DNA of 64,000 nucleotides, taken from the NCBI GenBank assembly GCA_023444445.1, contig JAEXMK010000129.1, positions 9,300-73,299 of the forward strand, read 5' to 3'. The stretch comes from Pseudomonadota bacterium (GTDB lineage: Bacteria > Pseudomonadota > Alphaproteobacteria > Rhizobiales > Rhizobiaceae). The stretch's first letter is position 1. Each line of letters begins with the position of its first letter. This document shows, one piece after another, positions 43,872 through 52,779 of this stretch. The notes beneath the pieces are model-generated. The model saw only the letters and a list, made by a program, of their open reading frames with translations, did no database searches and was not told the origin of the DNA. A program made the position numbers and the translations under genes.

Positions 43872-44636
43872 ATGACAGAACTCGGTTTTCAGCTTTACAG
43901 CGCCCGCAATTTCCAGCCTTTTTCCGATATTCTGAAGAAGCTTTCGGCGGCGGGTTACAGCCAGGTTGAAGGTTATGGCGCCATGTACGCCTCTCTTGAT
44001 GATGCCGGGTTGAAGGGCCTACGCGCTGAACTCGACGCCAACGGCCTGACTATGCCGACCGGCCATTTCGGCCTCGACCTTCTTGAAGGTGACCCGAAAA
44101 GGGCGTTGAATATTGCCAGCGTTCTAGGCGTTGAGGCGATCTATTGCCCTTACCTGATGCCTGACCAGCGCCCGACAGATGCGGCCGGCTGGTTCGCCTT
44201 TGGCAAACGTCTCCAGGAAGCAGGAAAGCCCTTCGTGGATGTTGGGCTGAACTTCGGTTGGCATAACCACGACTTCGAGTTCAAGGCGCTTGCCGATGAT
44301 TCCACCCCACAGGAGCAGATTTTTGCCGGTGGCCCGGACCTGAAGTGGGAAGCGGATATCGCCTGGATTGTCAGAGGCAATGCCGATCCGTTCGCGTGGA
44401 TCGAAAGTTACGGCAAGCGCATCACCGCCGTGCATGTCAAGGATATCGCGCCGGCTGGTGAGAACGCGGATGAGGACGGCTGGGCCGATGTCGGCCATGG
44501 CACCGTCGACTGGAAGGGCCTGGTTGCCGCTCTCAAGGCCAAATCCGCCACGAAACATTTCGTGGTCGAGCATGACAATCCCAAGGATATCGACCGGCTG
44601 ATCACCCGTTCGATCGCATCGTTCAAAACCTACTAA
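43872..44636 (+). CDS. Sugar phosphate isomerase/epimerase family TIM-barrel protein
   Basis: A 254-residue AP-endonuclease-2-like TIM barrel. Visible features are GFQLYSARNF, LGVEAIYCPYL, VGLNFGWHNHDFEF (with the metal-binding HNHDFE residues), PDLKWEADIAWIVRGNADP, ITAVHVKDIAP, DVGHGTVDWKGL and FVVEHDNP. The metal ligands of the family are kept. Related proteins act on inositols, or as 3-keto-glycoside lyases. Its downstream partner is a Gfo/Idh/MocA dehydrogenase, which suggests sugar oxidation followed by isomerisation or cleavage. ATG 43872 has GGAGGA upstream. Actual substrate unknown. Confidence 0.82.
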   Translation: MTELGFQLYSARNFQPFSDILKKLSAAGYSQVEGYGAMYASLDDAGLKGLRAELDANGLTMPTGHFGLDLLEGDPKRALNIASVLGVEAIYCPYLMPDQRPTDAAGWFAFGKRLQEAGKPFVDVGLNFGWHNHDFEFKALADDSTPQEQIFAGGPDLKWEADIAWIVRGNADPFAWIESYGKRITAVHVKDIAPAGENADEDGWADVGHGTVDWKGLVAALKAKSATKHFVVEHDNPKDIDRLITRSIASFKTY

Positions 44637-44658
44637 GTCTCAATTTCGGAGTTTTATC

Positions 44659-45792
44659 ATGGCCAGAGATCTTGGCGTCGGCATCATCGGATGCGGCAAT
44701 ATCTCGTCTGCTTATTTTTCGCTGGCACCGCTCTTCAAGGGCATCAAGGTGCTGGCCTGCGCCGATCTCAACCGCAATGCAGCGGAGCTGAGGGCGGAAG
44801 AATTCGGTGTCGTCGCGCAGTCCATCGAGGAACTGCTCGCCAACCCGGAAATCGACGTGGTGGTAAACCTCACCATCCCCGCCGCGCACTTTCCGGTGTC
44901 AAAAGCAGCCCTTGAGGCGGGCAAACACGTTTATTCGGAAAAGCCGCTGGTGCTTTCGCTGGAAGAGGGGGAGGAGCTGCGGCGCATCGCCCGCGAGAAA
45001 AATCTATCCGTCGGCTGCGCCCCGGATACCTTCCTCGGCGGTGCGCATCAGCTTGCCCGGCAGTATATCGATGACGGCAAGGTCGGCCGTATCACGTCAG
45101 GCACATGCCACGTTATGAGCCCCGGCATGGAAATGTGGCACCCCAATCCGGGCTTCTTCTTCCTCAAAGGCGGCGGGCCGATCCTCGATCTCGGTCCTTA
45201 TTACGTTGCCAACCTCATCAACCTCATCGGCCCGGTAAAGCGGGTGGGCGCGTTGACAAGCATGGCCAATCCGACCCGAACAGTGACCAGCCAGCCGCTG
45301 AACGGTGAGATCATTCCCGTCGAAACGCCGACCAATATCCACGCGCTGCTGGAATTCGTGAACGGCGCGACGATCACACTCTCCGCCAGCTGGGATGTCT
45401 GGTCGCACCGCCACGCCAATATGGAACTCTACGGCACGGAAGGCTCGATCTACGTGCCGGATCCGAACTTTTTTGGCGGTGTGGTCGAAGCCAGCGGCCG
45501 TGACAAGAATATCCAGCCGCTGGAAGACTGGGCGCATCCCTTCGGCATCGCCAATCAGGAAAGCCCCAATGGCCCGCGCGCCAATTACCGCACGGCCGGG
45601 CTTGCCGATATGGCGATTGCTATTCTGGAGGGCCGCGACGCTCGATGCTCGCTGGATCGCTCCCTGCACGGGATCGACGTGATGACCTCGATCCTGAAGT
45701 CAGGTGAGAAAGGCCGCTTCATCGAAATGACAACGACCTGCACGCAGCCGGCAGCCCTCGGCATCGAGGAGGCGCAGGCGCTGCTGCGCTGA
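44659..45792 (+). CDS. Gfo/Idh/MocA-family oxidoreductase
   Basis: A 377-residue NAD(P)-dependent dehydrogenase. N-terminal Rossmann fold GVGIIGCGNISSAYF, the EKP motif in HVYSEKPLVLSLEEG (catalytic Lys), and the C-terminal GGPILDLGPYYVANLINLIGPVKRV with its active-site Asp-containing segment. It closes the CUT1 operon. A role in oxidising the imported sugar, perhaps at C3, is suggested by the thu system elsewhere in the window but is inferred only. Confidence 0.87.
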   Translation: MARDLGVGIIGCGNISSAYFSLAPLFKGIKVLACADLNRNAAELRAEEFGVVAQSIEELLANPEIDVVVNLTIPAAHFPVSKAALEAGKHVYSEKPLVLSLEEGEELRRIAREKNLSVGCAPDTFLGGAHQLARQYIDDGKVGRITSGTCHVMSPGMEMWHPNPGFFFLKGGGPILDLGPYYVANLINLIGPVKRVGALTSMANPTRTVTSQPLNGEIIPVETPTNIHALLEFVNGATITLSASWDVWSHRHANMELYGTEGSIYVPDPNFFGGVVEASGRDKNIQPLEDWAHPFGIANQESPNGPRANYRTAGLADMAIAILEGRDARCSLDRSLHGIDVMTSILKSGEKGRFIEMTTTCTQPAALGIEEAQALLR

Positions 45793-45807
45793 CGCGCTTA
45801 TGATCCC

Positions 45808-45844
45808 GAAAGCGGCGAAGGTGAATTCGCCGCTTTCCTGTTTT
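45808..45844 (+). terminator. Rho-independent terminator of CUT1 operon
   Basis: GAAAGCGGCGAA and TTCGCCGCTTTC form a perfect 12-bp stem around a 6-base loop, followed by CTGTTTT. It lies 15 bases after the dehydrogenase stop. Confidence 0.85.
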
Positions 45845-45935
45845 CGCGGTAGCACTTCACAATCCCCTCGCTTTGCTTTAAAGCCGCGCCTTATCCGGTC
45901 GCAGCCCACCCGGTCAAAACAAGGGATCCCGAATT

Positions 45936-46646
45936 ATGAAAACCATCGTCATCTGCTCCGGCGGATTGGACTCCGTTTCGCTCGCGCATAAAATCGCGGC
46001 GGAACACGAACTTCTCGCTCTCGTCTCCTTCGATTATGGCCAGCGCCACCGGAAGGAACTGGATTTTGCCGCCGATTGCGCCAGACGGCTCGGCGTGCCG
46101 CATCATATCATCGATATCAGAACCATCGGCGCGCACCTCACCGGTTCGGCGCTGACTGACGACATTGCGGTGCCGGACGGGCACTATGCGGAGGAGACCA
46201 TGCGTTCCACCGTGGTGCCGAACCGCAACGCCATCATGCTCACCATCGCTTTCGGGCTGGCTGCCGCGCAGCAGGCGGATGCGGTGGCGATTGCCGTGCA
46301 TGGCGGCGATCATTTCATCTACCCCGACTGCCGGCCGGGCTTCATCGACAGCTTCAACGCCATGCAGGCGCACGCGCTTGAAGGCTACGCTGATGTGAAA
46401 CTATTCGCGCCCTATGTCACGGTTTCCAAGGCGGCGATTGTGACTGATGGCGTGAAATACGGCACGCCGTTTGGCGAAACATGGTCCTGTTACAAGGGCG
46501 GGGTACGCCACTGCGGCCGCTGCGGCACATGCGTGGAACGGCGTGAGGCCTTTCATTTGGCCGGTGTTACCGACCCGACTGATTATGAGGACCCGGACTT
46601 CTGGGTGGCGGCCACCCATGCCTTTGCGGCGCAAGAGGTGCGCTGA
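45936..46646 (+). CDS. queC: 7-cyano-7-deazaguanine synthase
   Basis: A 236-residue enzyme converting 7-carboxy-7-deazaguanine to preQ0 with ATP and ammonia, in queuosine tRNA-modification biosynthesis. The PP-loop ICSGGLDSV lies at residues 6-14. The C-terminal zinc site is the Cys cluster WSCYKGGVRHCGRCGTCVERREAF. Overlaps the queD start by one base. It begins the queCDE operon; queF and folE are not in the window. No preQ1 riboswitch was recognised in the 90 bases before it. Confidence 0.95.
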   Translation: MKTIVICSGGLDSVSLAHKIAAEHELLALVSFDYGQRHRKELDFAADCARRLGVPHHIIDIRTIGAHLTGSALTDDIAVPDGHYAEETMRSTVVPNRNAIMLTIAFGLAAAQQADAVAIAVHGGDHFIYPDCRPGFIDSFNAMQAHALEGYADVKLFAPYVTVSKAAIVTDGVKYGTPFGETWSCYKGGVRHCGRCGTCVERREAFHLAGVTDPTDYEDPDFWVAATHAFAAQEVR

Positions 46647-47002
46647 TGTTCCGTATCACCAAGGAATTTCACTTCTCCGCCTCGCACCAGTTGAAAAGCC
46701 TTCCCGCCGACCACCAGTGCAGCCGTCTGCATGGCCATAATTACGTCGTCGAGGTGGAACTGAAGGGTGAAGTGCTGAACGAGCACGGTTTCGTGCGCGA
46801 TTATCATGAGCTTGCACCGCTCAAGCACTACATCGACGACAAGTTCGACCATCGCCACCTGAATGATGTTTTCGGCCATGACCAGGTGACGGCGGAATGC
46901 CTGGCGAAGCATTTTTATGACTGGTGCAAGGAGCGCCTGCCGGAAACCAGCGCCGTGCGGGTTAGCGAAACCGCCAAGACCTGGGCGGAATATCGGCCAT
47001 GA
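46646..47002 (+). CDS. queD: 6-carboxytetrahydropterin synthase
   Basis: A 118-residue enzyme making 6-carboxy-5,6,7,8-tetrahydropterin from dihydroneopterin triphosphate. Zinc ligands are the His in FHFSASHQL and the two in [12 protein letters not shown]; the catalytic Cys is in [12 protein letters not shown]. Length is usual for QueD. The stop overlaps the queE start by four bases. Confidence 0.94.
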   Translation: MFRITKEFHFSASHQLKSLPADHQCSRLHGHNYVVEVELKGEVLNEHGFVRDYHELAPLKHYIDDKFDHRHLNDVFGHDQVTAECLAKHFYDWCKERLPETSAVRVSETAKTWAEYRP

Positions 47003-47754
47003 CGGTGGCTGCACCCAAGATTGCAGCCAAGGACCCCACGATCCGCATCAGCGAAATCTTCGGGCCGACCATTCAGGGTGAAGGTCTGCTGATCGGTCTG
47101 CCGACCGTTTTCGTGCGCACTGGCGGCTGCGACTATCGCTGTTCCTGGTGCGATACGCTGCATGCGGTCGATAGCGATTATCGCGACACGTGGAAACCGA
47201 TGCCGGTCGAGGCGATCTGGCAGGAGGTGCGGCGGCTGTCCGGTGGCGTACCGCTGACGGTCTCGCTGTCTGGCGGCAATCCGGTCATTCAGCCGCTCGG
47301 ACCTTTGATCTTGAAGGGGCAGGCTGAGGGCTATCGTTTCGCGCTGGAAACACAGGGCAGCATCGCCAAGGACTGGTTCGCCGATCTCGACCATCTTGTT
47401 CTAAGTCCCAAGCCGCCATCGAGCGGCATGGAAACGGACTGGCAGGCTGTCGAGGACTGTCTTGCCGCTGCCGGCGAGGGGCCGCAGGTAGCGCTGAAGA
47501 TCGTGGTCTTTGACGATGCCGATTACGCCTATGCCAAAGCGGCATCCGCGCGTTTCCCGCATTTGCCGGTTTACCTTCAGCCCGGCAACCACACCCCGCC
47601 GCCGCCGGATGACGACGATGCGCGTGTCGATATCGATGGGGTGATGGACCGGATGTTGTGGCTGGTGGATAAGGTCAGCGAAAACCGTTGGTTTTCGGCG
47701 CGGGTACTGCCGCAGCTGCATGTCCTGTTGTGGGGGAACAAGCGCGGGGTTTAG
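46999..47754 (+). CDS. queE: 7-carboxy-7-deazaguanine synthase
   Basis: A 251-residue radical SAM enzyme that contracts the QueD product into 7-carboxy-7-deazaguanine. The iron-sulfur ligands form CxxxCxxC in [41 protein letters not shown] is the typical N-terminal region. The C-terminal half ([12 protein letters not shown]) matches proteobacterial QueE. Last gene of the queCDE operon. Confidence 0.94.
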   Translation: MTVAAPKIAAKDPTIRISEIFGPTIQGEGLLIGLPTVFVRTGGCDYRCSWCDTLHAVDSDYRDTWKPMPVEAIWQEVRRLSGGVPLTVSLSGGNPVIQPLGPLILKGQAEGYRFALETQGSIAKDWFADLDHLVLSPKPPSSGMETDWQAVEDCLAAAGEGPQVALKIVVFDDADYAYAKAASARFPHLPVYLQPGNHTPPPPDDDDARVDIDGVMDRMLWLVDKVSENRWFSARVLPQLHVLLWGNKRGV

Positions 47755-47840
47755 GTTGCGAGGAAGGATTAAAATTCTACGCCGTAGCCGCGTCTTTGAG
47801 AAAGCGCATAGCGGATTGAGCGAGGGGGTGCCACTTGCTT

Positions 47841-47920
47841 CTTCTCCCCGAGGGGGAGAAGTCCGCGGCAGCGGGATGAGGGGGCGACGGTAGAGATATT
47901 CGGAAACGTCGCCCCCTCAT
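47841..47920. repeat. RIME-like intergenic mosaic repeat with two hairpins
   Basis: Hairpin 1: CTTCTCCCC and GGGGAGAAG around GAG (47841-47861). Hairpin 2: ATGAGGGGGCGACG (47876-47889) and CGTCGCCCCCTCAT (47907-47920), perfect over 14 bases. CCGCGGCAGCGGGATGAG between them is typical of rhizobial RIME elements. It lies between convergent queE and thuB and probably ends both transcripts. Confidence 0.7.
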
Positions 47921-47956
47921 ACGACCCTTCGGGCCACCTTCTCCCTGTCTTTCACA

Positions 47957-49006
47957 TCAAGCCGAAACGGCCAACTCGCGTCTCTCCCGATCCGTAATGA
48001 TCGATAGATCGAGCACCTTCTGCAGATTGGCAGCGTGGCGGAAGTCGGGATCGGCGACGCCGCCTTCCATCACCGCCTTTGCGAATTTTTCGTAGTTCGT
48101 CGGCACGGGATCGACCTCGATCGTCTTCCAGATCGCCTTTTCCACATCCTCGCCGATGCAGGCACGCAGGCTGGAATAGTCGGGTGTGTGGATGACTTCG
48201 AGTGCGCCCTTGTCGCCGTGGATGCGCAAACGAAGTTCGTTGAGGTGGCCTGTCGCCCAGCGGGTGGCATGGATGACGCCCATGGCGCCGTTTTCCAGTT
48301 CGGCGGTCATTGTGAAGCTGTCATTGGCATCCAGATCGTAGACGCCAATTTTATTGCCCTCATATTTGTCGAAGGTCTTCAGCCGCGTGAAGATGCGTTC
48401 CACATCGCTGCCCGCGCCATAAGAGGCGAAGTCGAGAATATGAATGCCGACATCACCCAGCACGCCGTTGGAGCCGTGTTTGGTGGAAAGCCGCCATAGC
48501 CACTTGCTCTCCGTCATCCAGTCGCCCCAAGCTTTGGAAACGAGCCAGCTCTGAAGATAGGAGGCTTCAAGATGGCGCACCTTGCCGATTTTGCCGGCAA
48601 GCACCATCTCGCGCGCCGCCTGCAAGGGGGCGACGTTGCGATAGGTGAGGTTAACCATGGCGACGAGGCCTGCCTTTTCGGCGGCATCGGCCATTTCGGC
48701 TGCCTTGGCGTAGCTTTCCGCCAGCGGCTTTTCGCAGAAGACATGCTTGCCGGCCGCAAGCAGCTTCAGGCTCGTGGGGTGATGAATCGCATCAGGTGTG
48801 ACGTTTGCCGCCGCATCGAATTCACCCCAGGCGATGGCGTCGTCCAACGAGGTGAAGGAAAGCGGGATGTTGTGGCGGAGCGCGAAGCCGCGCACCACCA
48901 CGTCATCCACATCCACCGCCGCAACCAGTTCGACGCCAGCGATTTGCGAGAAATAAGTGGCATGGTTGTTGGCCATGCCGCCGGTTCCGAGAATGAGAAG
49001 TCTCAT
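47957..49006 (-). CDS. thuB: ThuB, NAD(P)-dependent Gfo/Idh/MocA-type dehydrogenase of trehalose utilisation
   Basis: A 349-residue oxidoreductase. Rossmann motif LILGTGGMANNHATYF, EKPLAESYAKAAEMADAAEKAGL with the catalytic Lys, and LGDVGIHILDFASYGAGSD. Together with ThuA it is known from rhizobia and Agrobacterium to turn trehalose, maltitol and sucrose isomers into 3-keto derivatives. The gene is last in the thuEFGKAB order, as in other Rhizobiaceae, and starts 18 bases after the thuA stop. It is a distant cousin of the 44659-45792 dehydrogenase. Confidence 0.9.
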   Translation of the reverse strand: MRLLILGTGGMANNHATYFSQIAGVELVAAVDVDDVVVRGFALRHNIPLSFTSLDDAIAWGEFDAAANVTPDAIHHPTSLKLLAAGKHVFCEKPLAESYAKAAEMADAAEKAGLVAMVNLTYRNVAPLQAAREMVLAGKIGKVRHLEASYLQSWLVSKAWGDWMTESKWLWRLSTKHGSNGVLGDVGIHILDFASYGAGSDVERIFTRLKTFDKYEGNKIGVYDLDANDSFTMTAELENGAMGVIHATRWATGHLNELRLRIHGDKGALEVIHTPDYSSLRACIGEDVEKAIWKTIEVDPVPTNYEKFAKAVMEGGVADPDFRHAANLQKVLDLSIITDRERRELAVSA

Positions 49007-49024
49007 GCCAGTAGCTCCAAGCCC

Positions 49025-49810
49025 TTACCTGTAACCTGCTTCGCCTGCTTGATGCAGCCGTGGGCCGCGTTCCTCGATAGGCTCAAGAGCCTTGTCGACG
49101 GGGACATTGGGGGCGTCGTGAATGCTTTTCAGGGCGCCAACCGGGTTATAGGCCCATTTCACCGAATTGCTGATGACCTTCTGGACATTGGCATCGTGAT
49201 AGGTGGGATAGGTCTCGTGGCCAGGGCGGAAATAGAAGATATTACCGGCGCCACGACGCCAGGTGAGGCCGGAACGGAAGACCTCACCGCCCTGGAACCA
49301 GGAGATGAAAACGGTCTCGAGCGGCTCCGGGACGGAGAACTGCTCGCCATACATCTCCTCGTTTTCCAGCTCGAAATGCTCAGGCAGGCCAGCGGCGATC
49401 GGGTGGCGCGGATTGATGGTCCACAGACGTTCGCGTTCGCCTGCCTCACGCCATTTCAGCGCGCAGGGCGTGCCCATCAGCCGCTTGAACGGCTTAGAGA
49501 AGTGGCCGGAATGCAGGACGATGAGGCCCATACCTTCCCAGACGCGCTTGGCGACACGCTCGACGATCTCGTCCTGCACCGCGCCGTGGTCCTTGTGGCC
49601 CCACCAGACAAGAACGTCGGTCGTGTCGAGACGATCCTGCGAAAGGCCGTGCTCCGGTTCCTGCAGCGTGGCGGTGGTGGCGTTGATCTCGGGGTTCTGG
49701 TTCAGCGCGTCGGCAATGGTGTTGTGCATGCCGTTTGGATAGATGGAACGCACCGTCTCATTGATGTGTTCGTGGATATTTTCGCCCCATACAACGGTGT
49801 TGATGGTCAT
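49025..49810 (-). CDS. thuA: ThuA, trehalose utilisation protein
   Basis: A 261-residue cytoplasmic protein of the ThuA family (class I amidotransferase-like fold). Features include [103 protein letters not shown] (family-typical segments). The open frame extends to 49948, but ATG 49810 has AAGGAG seven bases before it and begins the family alignment. It acts with ThuB in making 3-keto-disaccharides. Confidence 0.92.
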   Translation of the reverse strand: MTINTVVWGENIHEHINETVRSIYPNGMHNTIADALNQNPEINATTATLQEPEHGLSQDRLDTTDVLVWWGHKDHGAVQDEIVERVAKRVWEGMGLIVLHSGHFSKPFKRLMGTPCALKWREAGERERLWTINPRHPIAAGLPEHFELENEEMYGEQFSVPEPLETVFISWFQGGEVFRSGLTWRRGAGNIFYFRPGHETYPTYHDANVQKVISNSVKWAYNPVGALKSIHDAPNVPVDKALEPIEERGPRLHQAGEAGYR

Positions 49811-49865
49811 TCTCATGCTCCTTGGTGAAAGCCGGCTACTTGGGTTGTCCCGGCGGAAGTTGGGT

Positions 49866-50894
49866 TCAGGCAGCACCCCGGGCGGGGTTGCGGGCAATTG
49901 CCCTGCCTTCGGCGTCAAAACGGTGGATTTGCGCCGCATCCGGCACAATGGTGATGCGATCGCCTGCCTTTCGGCCGGTCACGCCCTCTTCGCGAACGAC
50001 GACCGGCTCGCCAGACCCGATCTCGACATAGATGTAGCTGTCCGATCCCAGCATCTCCGAATGAACGATCTCGCCATTCCATCCGTTCCCGTCCGTTGTG
50101 ATGGCAATATGTTCGGGGCGTATGCCAATGGTCTTTGCGCCCTCGGCCTCCGCATATCTGCCGGTGAGGAAGTTCATCTTCGGTGAGCCGATGAAGCCGG
50201 CGACGAAGGTGTTGACGGGGCTCTCGTAAAGCTCGAGCGGCGTGCCGATCTGCTCGACACGACCGTCACGCAGCACGCAGATGCGGTCGGCGAGCGTCAT
50301 CGCCTCCACCTGATCATGCGTCACGTAAATCATCGTCGTATCATGCATTTCGCGGTGGAGCTTGGCGATTTCCAGACGGGTCGCGACACGCAACGCTGCA
50401 TCGAGGTTGGAGAGCGGTTCATCGAAGAGAAAGACCTTGGGATCACGCACGATGGCGCGGCCGATGGCGACACGCTGACGCTGGCCGCCGGATAGCTGCT
50501 TTGGCAGGCGCTCCAGATAAGGCGTGAGTTGCAGCATCTCGGCCGCCGCCTCCACGCGCTTGCGCCGCTGCTCCTTGTCTGCACCGGACAGTTTCATGCC
50601 GAAGGCCATGTTCTCGAACACGGTCATATGCGGATAAAGCGCATAGGACTGGAAGACCATGGCGACGCCGCGCTTGGCGGGCGGCAGGCGGTTCACGGTT
50701 TCGCCGTCGAAAGACAGCGTACCGCCGGTGATTTCTTCCAGCCCGCAGATGAGGCGCAGAAGCGTGGATTTGCCGCAGCCGGAGGGGCCGACAAAAACCA
50801 TGAATTCGCCGGAGCGGATGTCCATGTCGATGCCCTTGATGACATCGAAAGCGCCGAAGGATTTGCGAAGATCGCGCAGTTGAATGGTGGTCAT
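49866..50894 (-). CDS. thuK: ThuK, trehalose/maltitol ABC transporter ATPase
   Basis: A 342-residue MalK-type ATPase. Walker [10 protein letters not shown], signature [15 protein letters not shown], Walker [18 protein letters not shown]-loop [16 protein letters not shown]-terminal regulatory domain includes [12 protein letters not shown]. It powers the ThuF/ThuG channel, encoded 10 bases upstream. Its place in thuEFGKAB supports the name. Confidence 0.93.
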   Translation of the reverse strand: MTTIQLRDLRKSFGAFDVIKGIDMDIRSGEFMVFVGPSGCGKSTLLRLICGLEEITGGTLSFDGETVNRLPPAKRGVAMVFQSYALYPHMTVFENMAFGMKLSGADKEQRRKRVEAAAEMLQLTPYLERLPKQLSGGQRQRVAIGRAIVRDPKVFLFDEPLSNLDAALRVATRLEIAKLHREMHDTTMIYVTHDQVEAMTLADRICVLRDGRVEQIGTPLELYESPVNTFVAGFIGSPKMNFLTGRYAEAEGAKTIGIRPEHIAITTDGNGWNGEIVHSEMLGSDSYIYVEIGSGEPVVVREEGVTGRKAGDRITIVPDAAQIHRFDAEGRAIARNPARGAA

Positions 50895-50904
50895 GATGTT
50901 TCTC

Positions 50905-51738
50905 CTAGCCTTTGACGCCGCCGGCGGTGAGGCCGGAGATGATACGTCGCTGGAAGATCAGAACGAGGACGACGAGCGGAGCGGTGACGATGACGGACGC
51001 GGCCATGATCGTTCCCCAGGGGATTTCGAACTGCGAGCCGCCCGACAGAAGCGCGATGGCGACGGGCACCGTGCGCTGCTCGTTCGATGAAGTGAAGGTG
51101 AGCGCGAAGAGGAACTCGTTCCACGCCGCGATGAAGGCAAGGAGGCCCGTCGTGACGAGCGCCGGCCACATCAAGGGCATGAACACCTGGGTGATGATGA
51201 CCCACGGCGTCGCGCCATCAACGATTGCCGCTTCCTCGATCTCGATCGGCAGGTCGCGCATGAAGGTTGTCAGCACCCAGACCGTGAAGGGCAGGGTGAA
51301 GATCATGTAGGAAAAGATCAGCGCCAGCGGCGTGTTGAAGATGCCCGCCCAGCGGATCAGCTCAAACAGGCCGGCAAGAACGGCGATCTGCGGGAACATC
51401 GAAACCGAAAGGATGGTGAGCAGCAGCAAAGAGCGGCCACGGAAGCGGACTCGCGCCAGCGCATAGGAAGCTGTTACCGCAAGGAACAGCGACAATATGA
51501 CGACGGAGGATGCAACAAATAGCGAATTGCCGAGATTACGCAGGAAAGTACCGTTACCGATGACAAAGCTGTAATTGGCCAGCGAGAAGTCACGCGGCCA
51601 ATAATTGACCTGGAACAGCGCCGATCCGGATTTCAGGCTCGTCAGGATCGCGTAATAAAACGGGAATACCGAAATCACCATGATGATGGCGACAAGCGCG
51701 TAGAAGGCGGTGGTTTTCAGGATGCTGGGCAGGGTCAT
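50905..51738 (-). CDS. thuG: ThuG, trehalose ABC transporter permease
   Basis: A 277-residue MalG-type inner-membrane permease. EAA loop LPIEIEEAAIVDGATPWVIITQVFMPLMWP and C-terminal QRRIISGLTAGGVKG. The start is ATG 51738, which overlaps the thuF stop in ATGA; the longer frame to 51774 is not used. The N-terminus is MTLPSILKTTAFYALVAIIMVI. Confidence 0.93.
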   Translation of the reverse strand: MTLPSILKTTAFYALVAIIMVISVFPFYYAILTSLKSGSALFQVNYWPRDFSLANYSFVIGNGTFLRNLGNSLFVASSVVILSLFLAVTASYALARVRFRGRSLLLLTILSVSMFPQIAVLAGLFELIRWAGIFNTPLALIFSYMIFTLPFTVWVLTTFMRDLPIEIEEAAIVDGATPWVIITQVFMPLMWPALVTTGLLAFIAAWNEFLFALTFTSSNEQRTVPVAIALLSGGSQFEIPWGTIMAASVIVTAPLVVLVLIFQRRIISGLTAGGVKG

Positions 51739-52715
51739 CGCGCGGCTCCATCGGTGTTGACGCGCCCGAGCCACATGTAGATGACCGTGATCGAGGCGAT
51801 GATGAGGAACAGCATGGTGGAGGCTGCAGCACCGTAGGAGAACTTGTCGAAATCGAACAGGTTCTCGCGCGCCAGCACTGACATGGTGCGGGTCTGGGCA
51901 TTATTCGGCGTCAGGATGTATATGAGGTCGAAAACGCGCATCGCATCCAGCATGCGGAAGATCACCGCGACCATCAGCGCCGGACGGATCATCGGCAGGG
52001 TGACGCGAAAGAACACCTTTACGGGGTGGATGCCATCTACCTTGGCCGCCTCATACATGTCCTTCGGCACCATTTGCAGGCCGGCGAGAATGAGCAGCGC
52101 CATGAAGGGCGTGGTCTTCCAGATATCGACGATCAGCACGGCGATCATCGCGGTTTCGGGATTGGCGGTCCAGGCGATCTTGTTGGAGATCAGCCCAAGA
52201 TTGAGGAACAGGTCGTTCAATATGCCGAACTGGTCGTTCAGCATCCATGCCCACATCTGCGCCGAAACGATGGTGGGAATGGCCCATGGCACGAGAATGG
52301 CGGCGCGCACAAGGCCGCGGCCTTTGAATTCCGCGTTCAGCACCAGCGCGACAATCAGGCCAAGTACCGTTTCGAGACTGACAGAGACCACGGTGAATTT
52401 CAGCGTGTTGAGAACCGCGCCCCACCATGCGGGATCGGCAAGCAGGCCGCGATAGATGGTGCGGCCGCTGCTGAGCGTGATCCAGGTGAGGTAGTTCTTG
52501 AGGCCGACGAACTGCGCCCCGTCGAGATTGGTAAGCGAGGCGTCGGTGAGGCTGAACCACACGGTGCGCACCAGCGGCCATCCGGCCACCAGCGCCAGCA
52601 CCAGAAATGTGGGGGCAAGAAACAGCCAGGCGGATTTCAGTCTTTCCGACTGCAGGTCAGAGCCGGTGCCGGCGTCGGATGCCGCGACTGGTCTTTGAAG
52701 GGCGATGTCGTTCAT
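51735..52715 (-). CDS. thuF: ThuF, trehalose ABC transporter permease
   Basis: A 326-residue MalF-type inner-membrane permease. N-terminal cytoplasmic stretch (MNDIALQRPVAASDAGTGSDL), first helix SAWLFLAPTFLVLALVAGWPL, and EAA loop VPKDMYEAAKVDGIHPVKVFFRVTLPMIRP. Pairs with ThuG. It lies 64 bases after thuE. Confidence 0.93.
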   Translation of the reverse strand: MNDIALQRPVAASDAGTGSDLQSERLKSAWLFLAPTFLVLALVAGWPLVRTVWFSLTDASLTNLDGAQFVGLKNYLTWITLSSGRTIYRGLLADPAWWGAVLNTLKFTVVSVSLETVLGLIVALVLNAEFKGRGLVRAAILVPWAIPTIVSAQMWAWMLNDQFGILNDLFLNLGLISNKIAWTANPETAMIAVLIVDIWKTTPFMALLILAGLQMVPKDMYEAAKVDGIHPVKVFFRVTLPMIRPALMVAVIFRMLDAMRVFDLIYILTPNNAQTRTMSVLARENLFDFDKFSYGAAASTMLFLIIASITVIYMWLGRVNTDGAAR

Positions 52716-52779
52716 GGGGATATCTCGCGGTTGGGGCGCAGGAGACGATCAGGCGAGACCGCCTCCCGCGCGGGCCGGA

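Noticed and set aside
45845..45935. preQ1 riboswitch before queC
   Set aside because: I looked for the typical stem with A-rich tail. AAAACAAGGG is present but no matching stem-loop or pseudoknot, so no call.
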